Source: Hydractinia symbiolongicarpus
Lineage: Eukaryota; Cnidaria; Hydrozoa; Anthoathecata; Hydractiniidae
Direction: 5' to 3'
Length of the DNA: 64,000 nt
NCBI RefSeq assembly: GCF_029227915.1
Contig: NC_079888.1
Location: forward strand, 17,958,001 to 18,022,000
A program made the translations under genes and the position numbers. The stretch's first letter is position 1. Every line of letters starts with the position of its first letter. A model generated the notes under the pieces. It was not told where the DNA came from. It did no database searches and worked only from the letters and a program-made list of their open reading frames with translations. This document shows positions 52,745 to 64,000 of this stretch, piece after piece.

Positions 52745-53715
52745 CCACCCATTGTGCAAAAGTTCATTCGCCATTTTGTAAAATACGTGCGATACGGACA
52801 TTAAGGTTAATCTTTGTTGCGCATTCATTTTGCAGTAGAAAAGCGGGGGACGTTTTAAATCGTGAACCCCAAACACGATGATCGAGCGTATACTGGTATA
52901 GCGACTCTCTCAATCTTAACTTCCTTTTCCACATGTCCGAAATAGTACGCATGACTATACTGTCGTTTTCATAAATTTATTGTTTATTTTTCAGCTAATA
53001 GAAAAAAATATGCTTCTTTTCAAATTAAAAAAAATCTTTATCTGCATGGTTTAAATAAAACTTCCAAATTCGGAAAGTTCAGGTACACGTCAGGTATTTA
53101 AAATTTATACAGAAAAAAAATTATACCGCACGTGGGTTTCGTTTTTAAAATTGTTTGAATAACAGTTGCAGCATAAAGAAAATAATCCATTAAATTTAGA
53201 CCTGCTATGGTTTCCAATTGTTTCGTCAAATGAAGAAATTATCTACAATTAAATCCATGATAAATTGTCTGTTCCGCCTGTAAGTGCAGTTTTGCAGACA
53301 TCATCCGTGCTCCGTCGGCGTTCACCTCCACATTAGTTAAGAACCGCATGGCTGGATTTCTTGTGTAAGACCTGGTTACCAACGACGAAGGGGCCAGGCA
53401 AAAGAGATTTATGTCTACGTAGTTTTTTAACTAAGTCAGGAGTCAGTGAATTAGCTAGGATGGTCAGGTTGTCTATGAATAGGCTTGCTTGTGGATTTCA
53501 AGGACCAGGACTATTCAATAATTCTGAGATCTAAAAGTGTCCGACCAAGACGGAAATCTATCAGACGTTTTAACCGACGAAAGTTCTAAACGAGCCACGG
53601 ACATGTCTGACCAAACTGGAAATGTGGCAGGCATTTTAATCACACGCCTGAAACGATTTAGGTGTGTGCCAAGGTGCACGCCTCTCCTGAAAAAGATGCC
53701 CTGAGAGACTAAATG
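52745..53715 (+). repeat. Dispersed repeat about 0.9 kb, inverted partner at 60062-60850
   Basis: Shared blocks in reverse order and complement at the other site: AAGACCTGGTTACCAACGAC, GATGGTCAGGTTG, TCTATCAGACGTTTT, CACACGCCTGAAACGAT and CTGCTATGGTTTCCAATTGT. No coding capacity recognised, and neither an LTR nor a TIR was clear. A further scrap (GAGCTACGGACATGCC) is at 54463. Confidence 0.8.
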
Positions 53716-54204
53716 TAAAGATTTTTTAGCGAAAAATATGGCAAGCAAAATTGCTCGCGTGAACACTCTGACACGAGCAATTAATTGCTCGGGAGGTTAT
53801 TTGCTCATGGCAAGGCCTGAAAGTACAGGACACCTAACCTCTCCCATGTTCTGGTTATATTTAACTTGCATGGGTGCGCACTCTTCTCGCAGTATTCTCT
53901 GTGACGATGAAGGTCGTACTGACTTGTGGCATGGTTCCAAATGGTTCCGTCTTTCGTTCGAGTCTCAGTGTAATTCACCAACCGAGCATAAGAGTGTCAG
54001 CATGAAGGAAAGGGGCTGACTTTAATGTTCTCTATACCTTACCTTCTTCATAATAACGCTGACCGTTTTTGCCGATGCAACTACGGCAATCAGGGCGAGT
54101 GAAGTATCACCCGGCTGCTAAAATTCATATGACCATGACTGCTCTAAATCATTCAAGTAAGGTTAAGTAAAAAGTAATACTTACTGGACATTATCTTTTT
54201 GAAA

Positions 54205-54235
54205 CAGAATGACCAACAATTATTATATTTCTTTT
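54205..54235 (-). repeat. Short remnant resembling the PLE terminus
   Basis: GAATGACCAACAATTATTAT closely resembles the AAAATGACCAACAATGATTATATTTATT terminus at 39418. No PLE coding sequence follows, so this is at most an end fragment. Confidence 0.4.
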
Positions 54236-55158
54236 CTTAGTTACCACTAATATAAGCAGAATTCAAAGTTATAGGTTATAATATCACAACACGTATAACA
54301 CATAGTGTAAAATATCAAAAAATCCATTCACATAGTTTTTTTATTAACAAGACGTAATCTCCCAGAGAAAGGTGCATGTGATAATTTTGTCATGTAAAAA
54401 AATGGAAGTGTTTGACTAAAAAGAAAATTTATTGGACTTTTTGTCTGACGAAAAATAAAAATGAGCTACGGACATGCCAAACCAAACTTTGTCTGACTGG
54501 TCCCCAAAAAAGAGGGCTGGAATGGTTGTAATTTCTTTTATTTATTCATTTTGTAATAATTTTATAATCAAAATTTAATGGTATTAATAAAGCCAACAAA
54601 AATTGGGCTGCCATTACCCTGGGTAACTTGTTAAGGTTTGACGATGATTACTTCTCATTGATAGTGGCTGGGGTTCACTACTCATGGAGCTTGCTGTGCG
54701 AACGTCCCCCATCCCAAAATAGATAAGGCAGTGCACATTTTTCTTCAGTGATGTACAGTACCGGTTAAATGTAACTTTACATGTACGCAAGTTTAACGAC
54801 GTCGTGTAACAATTTCATGTCTACATAAAGAACCTTCACGTAACTTTTGTTTATACATGAACTTAATTGCTTTCTATTGTTATCATCATGCGCGAGTCAT
54901 AAAAATAAGATTTGATGATTTTTTTGTTCTTACATGTAACATGCATGCTATTGTTTAAAAGTGTTAACGATCACGAAAGCTATTAAAAGATTTATATATA
55001 TTTAAAAATGAATACAATGTTTTTTTAATGTAAAATCATGTTTGTGCGAAGAATGTAAAATCAAATTGATCATATAAAAACTTTTTATAATAGGTTTGTA
55101 ACTTGCGCATTGCTACCTGTTTTTTAAATTTTAATTTGAACACTGTTTCGGTACTCAC

Positions 55159-55344
55159 GTGCCTCGATTTTTGTGAATGCAGCTGAAAATAGTAGTTTCG
55201 AACACTTGTTTGGTCGATCAAATTAAACTTACTTGACGAAGATTGAAACAAATAAAGTAATTTGCCATTTTCGTGAATCCCAACTTTTATTAATTTTTGT
55301 TGTTTTGCGTTTCGTTGCATCGGCGTAGATCGTTTAAAAACCAT
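55159..55344 (-). CDS. Candidate first exon of an unidentified gene
   Basis: Starts MVFKRSTPMQRNAKQQ and continues IKVGIHENGKLLYLFQ to YYFQLHSQKSRH, then a strong donor GTGAGTAC. Composition is plausible for protein, but no family is recognised. Its phase (0) does not fit the open end of the GTSE1 exon at 51403, so it is not simply the missing GTSE1 start. Confidence 0.25.
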
Positions 55345-55377
55345 GAGAACAGGATCGTAGAAAGCGAAAAGATGTGG

Positions 55378-55645
55378 CGCCGTAGATTAGGTAGCGCTGT
55401 AGATTAGTGGTTATAGCTCTCCGTACTCTGTGCGGGAGACCGGGGTTGGATTCCCTCTTGTCTGGAATTCAACATGGGCGAGTGAATGTTACCATAGCCC
55501 CGGGTTAACCCAAGCCATGTGAGGGAAATTTGGGAGATGGCACACTGTGTGGGCCGTTGGATGTTGCCAGGAGTTGTCTAGCAGAGTGCTGGCCCTAATT
55601 GGGTCTGTGTAGCTCAAAATGAGCTGTAACACAAACGCCAGAGCT
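55378..55645 (+). repeat. tRNA-derived SINE, fullest copy of its family here
   Basis: tRNA-like head with an A-box region (GTAGATTAGTGGTTATAGC) and B-box-like GGGGTTGGATTCCC, then GGCGAGTGAATGTTACCATA, GTGTGGGCCGTTGGATGTTG, GTTGTCTAGCAGAGTGC and a short AGCTCAAAATGAGCT hairpin. Fragments of the family are at 11225-11370 and 61590-61715. Confidence 0.8.
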
Positions 55646-56191
55646 AAAGAGCTTACGACTAAAATGTAAACAAATAATGTCACGCTGAAACTCACCTATT
55701 AGATAAATGTATCACTAGCTTTTTGTAGACATAACATATAGCTACATTTTTGTTTATTTTGTTTTAGAATAAAAGTAGCTAGCTAGCTATTATATATACA
55801 GAAACTTAATTTTACTGTAATTTGAGTCAAGAAAATAAATCGCAACTTTATTTCTACCTGGCGCTGGTCTCTCATAAAAATAAAATCAAAAAATCTAATT
55901 ATAAACATCATAATAAAGAGATTTGCAAAAAACTAAGCCAGCGTTATTTGGCTTTACTTCGTGTTAAAATAGGTTCAAAATCTGGCCGCCATTCTGTCGG
56001 ACTTCAAATTACACAATTCCATTGGTCCGCTACGAAAATATAGAGAAATGTCCACTCTGCTAACTGACACAACGTAAACAACAGAAAGTCATAAAGTACA
56101 CTCCAACTAACGTGCGGTGCAGCAGAAACGAAACGAAGACGGGCAAACTTTCCTTTTTTTTTTTTAACTAAATCAAAGATATTTTTGTAAT

Positions 56192-59100
56192 ATGACTGAA
56201 GAAAACAGAAAATTCCTATACAAGCAGGTTGAATGTTCCCCACTTTCTATACGCTCAAAGTCAAGGTCCTTATTTTCCGACATCCGTCGTGAGAAAAGAG
56301 AAAAAACTGTGTCAACAAAAAGGTTTGTTTTTTGTTTTAACATTATAAATAAGGTAGCTATTACAATTCACTATTTTGTGGTGATTGATAATTTGCTATG
56401 TCGTAATTTTAACTAATTTTAAAAAATAGAGCCTAACTATTGTTTCCAGGAGGGGGGCACAAGGGTGTATTTGCTTAGCGTGTAGTAGAGAGGGATACAA
56501 TTTCATCATGTCTGCGACACGAAGAGGGTGTTGATAAGCTGCAAACGCCCGCATATATAAGGGTGAATCCATAAGCATGAAATCCATCATTCCGTAACAA
56601 TAATCCGTCAATGTTTCATTCACAAAATTTCGAAAAAATGCCAATCACAGCCTGACACCAAAACATAATAATCAGGGCAAAAAAATCCTCTTAATTAAGC
56701 TGTATAGCTTAATTTGGAGATCTCCTAAATAAGCTGTATCATACAACTTAATTAGGTGACATACATCTAAATTAGGAGGTAGAAAAAGTTTTTTCCCGAT
56801 TTCTCGAAAAATGTAAATTTTAGCAGAATCACCGCTAATCACCTTCATCGTCAGTTTGACCACTATATTATAAAAGAAGAACGATATTTCCAGCATCCCG
56901 GGTTCAAAAGATATGAACTATGAACAATGGTTCATTGTTAGCAATAGTCTATTTAGCTGTACTGCATCCTAGTTAGGATGTCACGTCAGGTGATACATCC
57001 TAATTAAGCGGATATTTTTAAAACTTCAAATTTAACAGATCTCCGGGGTGCTACGAAAAAAACTAATGTATTGGAGATGTTTATATGCATGTAAATATTG
57101 GATTTATTCAGTTAGATAGATGCTAAAACTCAGTTAAATGTGTGTTTTAGACGATCAAAATTTTGTACATCTTAACTAAGCTGTAAAACGCCTAATTAAA
57201 CTGTATCATACATCCTAATTAAGCTGACATCTAAATTAAGCTGTACAGCTTAATTAAGAGGATTTCCCTGATTGTTTGATTACCTGATTAAATAATTCTG
57301 CCTTGAGCTCCTGCAATAGCCTACTTTCAAGGTACTGCAGCCCTGGCTTGCTTTACTACACTATAAATAAGGTTGTAGATAAGGCTATAAGTAATCTGTG
57401 TCCTATACCTTCTTTTCACATGTTTTGAAGTTTTAAAGAAAATGAGCATACTCCCCATTGAAAAACAAGAATTATAATTTGAAATTTATAATGGATCTGT
57501 CAAAAATAGAACAAAATCTGATCAGGCAAGTCCAATTTAATTAGTTGTTCTACAGGCCCAACCAACCCTAATTTTCACGGAAACAAAAAATAATATCAAG
57601 CAAAACAGTTTTAAAAAAATAAAAAGGAAAAAAAATAAATTCTCATCCCATCTCATGAAAATATATTGAGCATAGAAAATAATCAATGATGTTATTTTTT
57701 GTTGGTTGAATCAATAATGTTACTTTACCTGGGACTGTTGTTAAGGCCACTGGAAGTTGATTCTTTGTTCATGATAATTTGTTGCGATAAAACTAATATG
57801 CGCAATGCACTAATTTTGTAATCACAAAAATAGTTACGTGGTTAAACAGAAGTTTTTAAATTTTTATGTGATTTGTAACAAAAATTAGCTACTTTAAAAT
57901 AGTTATAATACAAGCGAAAAACAGGACAGATTATTGTTGTAACACCCTCCTTCGTCATGATTAATATACATGTTTAAAATTACACTAGCTAAACTGTAAT
58001 ACAGTCGATACCATTTTGGAAAAACAATTAAAACAAGATAGAATACACTTGTCGTAACACCCTCCTCTGTTATGAATTTTAAAAAAAATAATTTTACTGC
58101 TGCGAAAGACTTAAATATTCTCAACTAAACAACCATAGCCCGAAAAAGAATGTGCACTTAAATTTAGATTTTCCGATAAAACTGCGCAAAAAACATTAAA
58201 AGAACATAAAGTTGTTTGTTTTATTATTTTAAGTAGGAGAAAAATAACTTGCTGTATAAGTTTTAAAACAGTATAAGTATAACCTGCTATAAAAACAATA
58301 CAAGTATATTCATACTTGTATTGTTTTTATAGCAGGTATGAATATACTTGTATTGTTGTACAATGTACAACTTTCAAAACAGCAGAAGAATAATTCTTGC
58401 TGTATAATTTTCAGAGCAACACAAGAAAAATTCTTGCTGCATAACTTTTAAAAACAAGTTTTTGAGCATGCAAGTATTTTTATCTTTTCCCCAGAACTAG
58501 TTACATATTTTTTAGTGAGACAAATTATTATTATTTTTTCTTCGCAGCTAAAAAATATAAATTGTATACGTTATGCGATAATACATAATAAAAACGGTTG
58601 TTGTGACACCCTCCTCCGTTGTTATTTTTATTATTATTTTTGTTGTTCCGACCATACATTCTCGATAAAATTATTTTTATTTTGCTGACCGACCGACCAT
58701 AAGCTACTATCGACTTCGCCCGTGGAACAACTAATTAAATTGGAGCCGCCTTATGTAAATTTTTCAGTGTGGTCTGTAAGTTGATAGACAATGAGGTGAG
58801 ACAATGAATGTCTAGCTGTATCTGGCTCAGTGTCCAAACAACCAAGCACAAACAATAATAGTGCAAGTTATGCTGGCAATCCAAATTAAGTAACCATTCA
58901 TACAGTGCTTAAAACAAATATTTTCCCACTGCCGGTCATACTGACTGTCTGAGATCCAAAATGGCCGGGCAAATCGAATTTTTGGCACAGTAAAAAATAT
59001 ATGCGATTCCTTGCGAACCGGTTTTAATTGCTGTTTGATGCAAACAAATTGAGTTTCTTGTTTCTTGAAAAGGTTGAAAGAGAATTTAAGGGATTACCAA

Positions 59101-62100
59101 TGCCCAAAGTAATTTCTTGGATTAACCCCTTAGTCTTTTACCTTCCTGATGAAGTACAAAGCCCATTGACCTACCTTCCCGTTGGTGTACTTTCTTAAGT
59201 GAATATACAATTCCTTCTCAGTCGTAAATGCTACTGTCTCCATGCAAGTTTATTTATTTATTTATTTGTTATATATGTTTGTGTGTATGTACCCTTTTAT
59301 AGTCTATTTTTATGTTGTTAATTGTGTTAGTACAAGTGTGTCCCTTGAGTGTCCATGTGGGCATTAGTTTCTATGTAGTGATGTCACAGTGTATTGTTCT
59401 ATTGTGTTACTTTATAGTTGTTTGTTTAATTGTCCATTAGGGTCTGGGTCTTCTGTTTTATATGTTTTTTTAAGGTGTGTATAGTTGTTTAGTTGTTGCA
59501 CTGTGTGTGCATGTGAGTTACTTGTAGCAATATGTGTTTAGCAAACTAGTAAGTTTTACATAGGTGAATATATATCATCAGTATTTCATTCTCAACAGAG
59601 AATGTTTCACCCCGATTAGACCTCTGATCATGACGGGCGAGTATAATGCGTGTAAGTCATATTGAAGACGAACTACTTTGTTCATCATTAACATACTGCC
59701 TGGCAATGAGCAGGATTCGATCCGCGGTCCCCAGAACTGGGAGCCGCGGACGAACCCACTACACTACGAACCTACTACACTTCATCTATATACACACACC
59801 ATCCTGATAAACTATCTGAGTTCATCGCTAACATATGCACGTAGTTCTTCTTCGATATAGTAAGTTTTTTTTTATATTTGTATGTCATTTAACTTATGTT
59901 TCTTTCTTGTACTTATTTTTTGTTCTCATATTTATTTATCTAGTGTGTTTTATCCTTTTAAGTGAACTTTTGTATTTTGTTTAGCTTTGTTGTTGTAACA
60001 ATTGGAAAGATGAGTTTTATTGTTACGACACTTAATTCTATAATTATCCCCAGTCTTTTTCAGGAGAGATGTGCGATTGCCTTGGCACACGCCTTAATCG
60101 TTTCAGGCGTGTGAATAATTGCACACCTGAAAAATAAATATCAAGTTTTCAAAATCAACCTATAAAATCCGTTTTGTAGCGTGCGATGGCAGCCCTCGAA
60201 ATAATTTTTGGAGACTCATCAAACAAAATATCCGCCACATTTCCAGTCTGACAAAACGTCAGATAGATTTCCATCATGGTCAGACACTTTTAGATCTGAG
60301 AATTATTGAATAGTTCTGGTCCTTTTAATCCACGAGCAAACTTATTCATAGCCAACCTGACCATCCTAGCTAATTCACCGACTCCTGGCTTAGTTAAAAG
60401 AACTACATAGGCATAAATCTCTTTTGCCTTGCCCCTTCGTCGTTGGTAACCAGGTCTTACACAAGAAATCCTGCCATGTGGTTCTTAACTAATGCAGAGG
60501 TGAACGCCAACAGAGCACGGATGAAGCAAGTTCGCAAAACTGTACCTACAGGCAGAACAGACATTTTATCATGGATTTAATTGTAGATAATTTCTTCATT
60601 TGACAAAACAATTTGAAACCATAGCAGGTCCGAATTTAATGGATTTTTTTCTTTATGCCACAAGTGTTATTCAAACAATTTAAAAACGAAACCCATCTGC
60701 GTTATAATTTTTATTAAGGATTTGAAACGTCCCCCACCTTTCTACCGCAAAATTAATGCGCAACAAAGATTAACCTTGGAGCACTTATCGCACACGTAAC
60801 ATCCTTTGCACATGCGTTTTACAGTGCACGCGTTACTTGATTTACATGTGCGAATCATCACACACCTACTTAAATATTCCTGAAAAGCCTGTATCCCCTA
60901 CCTATAATAGTTGTGTCTATGCAAAAAGGTTATATGGCTACGTTGGGTTGACCAAATAAAAAAATAAATAATGTCGTTTTTCCATACCTACATTTTATTA
61001 TACATGCGTATACTAATAAAAATATCAGGCTTCCAAATACGGAAACTGATTCTCAACATGAACACTGTTGTCATATCTGAACCTTATTTCAAACTGTTAA
61101 AGTATTGCAGAATTGTGTGACTTATAGATAACTTGCCAATGTTTACAAAAGGTAAAAAGTTTTTAGTTTTTTTGCACATCCGTAGGTAGAAAATATAAAC
61201 AAAGAAATCCATCCAAAAAAAATATATGCTTAAGTAGTGAAATTTTTTAAGAAAAATTAAAAGAACATTAGTTAAAATTTAATTTCAGTTTCTCTTGGAT
61301 CTTACGCTACCTAAAAAATCTTTAGTCTTTATTAACAGCAGATTTCCACTTGTGAGTCCTGCTTTTTTACCTACACAAAAGTGTGTGCATGCCCATTGTT
61401 CCCAAAATGAAATCAACACAACTACGTCACTCAGAAAGTGGTCTATCAGGGCTAAGAGAAATTACATCACAGTTTCTTAAGGTAGACAAATTTAGAAACA
61501 CATTAGGAAACTTTTATTATTCATGGATAGTGCTGCTGTGGCTTACTCTAACACTTTGTGCAGAAGACCACGGTTTGATTTTCCATTGTTGGCAATTTAA
61601 TATAGGCAAGTGAATGCGACCATAGCCCAGGGTTGTGAGGGAAATTGGTGGACATGAACGCTGTGTGGGCCGATGAATGTTGCAGGTAGTTGTCTAGCAG
61701 AGTGCATATAAAAATTTGGATTTGGTCGTCATTCACAAAAACTTAAAGAGTCCTACAAAGCTAGCAACAAAGTATTCTGGAAGAAATCATTACATACTGA
61801 GATAAAAAATGCCATTAGCAGTTAAGACCTTGGTCATTGAGTATACACACGACAATAAAAGTGACTATTTTTATAGACACACAGTTAAAAAAAAACATTA
61901 CCACTGCTTAATCATTAGTTTTTATGGTACACTCCTGCAAGAAATTTAAACCTGGATCTTTTATAAAAATCTTAACATTACAGTACACGAGTTTCTCCAG
62001 TTTTTTTATAAAAATTTTGAGTACTGAAAAGCCCCAACTCTAGAGCTCCATTGCGGTAGTGAAGATTTATGAGTAGTTGTTAAGTTAACATGAGCTTTAT

Positions 62101-63936
62101 GAGAAATCTTTACGTAATGCTCGGCAAATGTTTAAGATTTATCATGGGTAAAAAAAATAAACTTTAATTTAGTGGATGTACGAGAAGAAACAATGATATG
62201 TTACTAAGCTTTAGTCATTTAACAGAGGGCCTCAGCTTGTTTCTTGTCATTCTACAGCAAATACAAATGACTCACTCGAAAAAAACTTCCTCGAGCCACA
62301 AAAACGTTTTATCATACAAATCATCATACTTCTTAAGAAATGGTTTATATTTATGTAATCATTCCACATTGCTTCTGACAATATAATAATTGAGAAACTT
62401 ATCCATTAAAAGACCAAATTTGGCAGTTTCTCAGCAGCTCATCTCAGCTTAGTAATGTCATCAAATTATTTTTTTACCTGGAATAAGTTTGTTATAAGAT
62501 GTTTTACAGTTTGGTAAAGTGTCATCACCTAAGTATGAGTGGATCATGACATATGTGCCACCAGCCACGCCCCTCTCTCGCCCCTCTCTCGCCCCTCCCA
62601 GGGTTATATTGGCTGAAAACGTCCAGGTATAATTACTAGAGATTCAATTACTAAATTGTTAGAGAAACCTAAGTTCCATTGTGCATACTTAATACTGATA
62701 ACTAATAGTAAAACTGTTCTTAATTATGCAAAAAATATAATCACTTACTGGCTACTTTATCTCACTAAAAAATCATATATTGAATGAAGAATTTAATTTT
62801 GTACAAATAGGTTTCGTAATGAGAAAAAAGATGCAACTGACTCAACAGAAAAGCGAGAGTACACCGTCGAGATGGTTAAAAGTATATCAAAGAGTATTCA
62901 GAAGAAATCTAGTAACACTGAAGATCAACTAAAATATCTACGAAATGCATTTTCATATACGAAGGACTTTGTTGATGCCTTTCTGAGTGTAGATAATTCA
63001 TTATATAGTCTTGTCGGCTACCTGACTGGCCCTGACTCGACCTTACAACTTGAAGCTGCTTGGTGTGTCACAAACATGTCAGCGAATGATCATGAGCATA
63101 TGCCAATGATAGTAAAAGCAACTGCACCTTACTTGGTCACCTATTTACAAAGTGGTAGTGTGTTGTTGCAAGATCAGAGCGGATGGGCGTTAGGAAATAT
63201 GGCGGCAGATGGTGAGGAAATAAGGAAGGTGTTGAAAGCACAAGGGGTGATATCACCATTGATATCATTGGTTAAGGTAAATGTTCTCTGTGACGTGATA
63301 TTTTCTAAACAAATTGTGTGATTTACGAAGGCACCTGCTTATACGGTGCAAATTACATCAGTGAGATAATACGAAATGCAAATGTAAATCCTCGGCACAT
63401 CACAATTAAGGATGAACACACCTTCATTTGGAAAGTGTTAACTAACGCTCCTATTAATTACTTTAAGCTAAAGATACTTGAAGCATTTCATACTAGATCT
63501 TTGAAACCAGTTCTGAATGAACAGATTGAGGCTGTTTACAAAGTAAAAACGTTGAGAAAGTATTTTTTTTTTGAAAAAATAGAAACGTTAGGAAAGTATT
63601 TTTTTTGTTTCTTTGTTCAGAGTGACACTGATGGAGTGATACAATCATCTTTATTCGCGTTGTGCAACATGGCTAAAAGTTTGCCCATCATAGAAACCGA
63701 TCTTCTAAATTCGGATTTATTAGATACAGTGCAGAAAAAAATTTCTGATGAAAATACAGATCTCAATATTATATGTGAGTTGGCATGGCTGTTGAGTTAT
63801 ATGTCGGCCGAAGATTCTTTCTGTAAAGTGATTGTAAAGACAGGGATCTTGCGCCATGTTGTGCACTGGTTGTGTAAGGTTCGACCTCACCAACAAGAAT
63901 ATCTGTTCGCTGTTACACCACTGTTGAGGTGTCTTG
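56192..63936 (+). CDS. TMCO6: TMCO6-like importin-alpha-related ARM-repeat protein, 5' three exons, partial at right edge
   Basis: Exon 1 (56192-56322) starts MTEENRKFLYKQVECSPLSI and has a basic RSKSRSLFSDIRREKREK stretch like an importin-beta-binding segment. Exon 2 (62811-63276) joins in phase 2 and continues the basic/acidic region, then ARM repeats: SLYSLVGYLTGPDSTLQLEA, YLVTYLQSGS, WALGNMAADGEEIRKVL. Exon 3 (63621-63936) gives SLFALCNMAKSLP, ELAWLLSYMSAED and VTPLLRCLG, then a GTATGT donor near the window end. The run LVG-LT-LQLEAA-C, YLLTYL-like, LGN, EFAW-like, PLLRCL follows vertebrate TMCO6 in order. The function of TMCO6 is poorly known; the fold suggests binding of basic peptides or transport factors. 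Intron 1 is 6.5 kb and repeat-rich. Intron 2 contains a retroelement scrap. Confidence 0.82.
56670..57273. mobile_element. MITE-like element with long terminal inverted repeats
   Basis: The left end AATCAGGG, then AATCCTCTTAATTAAGCTGT and AGCTTAATT, mirrors the right end AATTAAGCTGT ... CTTAATTAAGAGGATT, then CCCTGATT. The interior is filled with further TCCTAATTAAGCTG-type motifs in both orientations. About 600 bp, no coding capacity. A target duplication was not clear. Confidence 0.7.
57930..58625. repeat. Repeat cluster with three GTAACACCCTCCTCCGT boxes
   Basis: Boxes at 57939-57955 (TTCGT variant), 58053-58070 and 58603-58620, each preceded by a TTGTTGT or TTGTCGT sequence. Between them are degenerate units with TTGCTGTATAA and AAGTATAAC. 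The spacing is uneven. Confidence 0.65.
58283..58336. repeat. 54-bp perfect palindrome
   Basis: Two perfect 25-bp arms (CCTGCTATAAAAACAATACA and AGTAT; complement on the right) with a 4-nt loop ATTC at 58308-58311. It lies inside the repeat cluster. Confidence 0.95.
59680..59775 (-). repeat. tRNA-like SINE head
   Basis: On the minus strand: GTAGTGTAGTGGGTTCGTCC (A-box region), a CCGCGG stem flanking CTCCCAGTTCTGGGG, then GGATCGAATCC (B box). It lacks a matching acceptor stem, so it is a SINE promoter rather than a tRNA gene. Confidence 0.6.
60062..60850 (-). repeat. Dispersed repeat, inverted partner of 52745-53715
   Basis: Carries the same blocks in reverse complement, including CGTCGTTGGTAACCAGGTCT and AATCGTTTCAGGCGTGTG. 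It contains a segment (60130-60210) not seen in the other copy and ends near the AACGTCCCCCACC block at 60726. Confidence 0.8.
61590..61715 (+). repeat. SINE fragment, same family as 55378-55645
   Basis: GGCAAGTGAATGCGACCATA, GTGTGGGCCGATGAATGTTG and GTTGTCTAGCAGAGTGCA in the same order as the fuller copy. It is truncated at both ends and sits in TMCO6 intron 1. Confidence 0.75.
63316..63535 (+). pseudogene. GIY-YIG retroelement fragment in TMCO6 intron 2
   Basis: Open stretch with CLYGANYISEIIRNANV, then HTFIWKVLTNAPINYFKLKI and LEAFHTRSLKPVLNEQIE. This resembles the end of the GIY-YIG domain of a Penelope-like or related retroelement: a C-x-x-x-NYIGE-like start, then KLKILEAF and KP-LNEQ. 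It is a different lineage from the 39.4-kb element. The recombined frame into TMCO6 exon 3 is accidental. Confidence 0.55.
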
Positions 63937-64000
63937 GTATGTAACGTTTTAGTTTTATTTTGATATCATGTTTATCTCGTCTAAACAGATTGTTTGTGAT

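Larger units (their letters stand above)
51404..56191. other. Region between GTSE1 and TMCO6
   Basis: Should contain the GTSE1 first exon and promoter, which I could not place, and the TMCO6 promoter. A CpG-rich patch lies at 52030-52075. Repeats occupy 52745-53715, 54205-54235 and 55378-55645. One weak exon candidate is at 55159-55344. Confidence 0.5.
56323..62810. other. TMCO6: TMCO6 intron 1
   Basis: Contents from left to right: a fold-back element (56670-57273), tandem-like repeats with a perfect palindrome (57930-58625), a SINE head (59680-59775), the inverted dispersed repeat (60062-60850) and a SINE fragment (61590-61715). I see no gene nested in it. The remaining stretches, including 62000-62800, show nothing recognisable. 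Confidence 0.6.

Noticed and set aside
53515-53766. Minus frame with repeated FPVWSDMS and FPSWSDTF phrases
   Set aside because: Lies in a dispersed repeat whose partner at 60062-60850 does not keep the frame open.
63318-63944. Single 208-residue plus-strand gene
   Set aside because: It is an accidental fusion of a retroelement scrap in the intron with TMCO6 exon 3; the acceptor at 63620 separates them.

Overview
This is A+T-rich eukaryotic nuclear DNA with many GT-AG introns. It carries metazoan genes (a ciliary transport gene, a 7TM receptor pair, a lectin, a PLAT-trypsin protease, a mitotic regulator and an ARM-repeat protein), abundant tRNA-derived SINEs, a copia element and a GIY-YIG-type Penelope-like element. 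The gene set and repeat style suggest a cnidarian, probably a hydrozoan. That placement is an inference and no species is claimed.

Layout. 1-8.8 kb (minus): the 5' 19 exons of IFT122, leaving the window at base 1. 13.08-13.74 kb (minus): a second, diverged copy of IFT122 exons 1-3 with the same intron phases, able to splice into exon 4. 17.66-18.42 kb (plus): a secreted two-domain SUEL/rhamnose-binding lectin gene with a frame break in the first domain. 19.54-19.68 kb (minus): a lone discoidin-domain exon. 21.5-27.9 kb (minus): a secreted PLAT-trypsin protease gene. A young copia element (24116-27304, LTRs identical by eye, 5-bp target duplication) sits inside its PLAT-coding exon. 27.4-43.5 kb: a tandem duplication whose two units each carry the protease signal-peptide exon, a SINE, a candidate small exon and an intronless class A GPCR. 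Unit 1 later gained a 776-bp TIR element, and unit 2 gained a 3.1-kb palindromic Penelope-like insertion. Each unit supplies the empty site for the other's insertion. 43.98-51.40 kb (minus): a GTSE1 homologue. 51.4-56.2 kb: repeats and one weak exon candidate. 56.19 kb to the right end (plus): the 5' part of a TMCO6 homologue with a 6.5-kb first intron full of repeats.

There is no operon-like organisation; the genes are unrelated neighbours. The most informative points are the duplicated IFT122 5' exon cassette, the copia insertion that splits a protease exon, the Penelope palindrome with its empty site in the sister duplicon, and a triplicated splice donor in GTSE1. Exon boundaries were read by eye from splice consensus, reading phase and remembered family sequences. 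No alignment or search was run.
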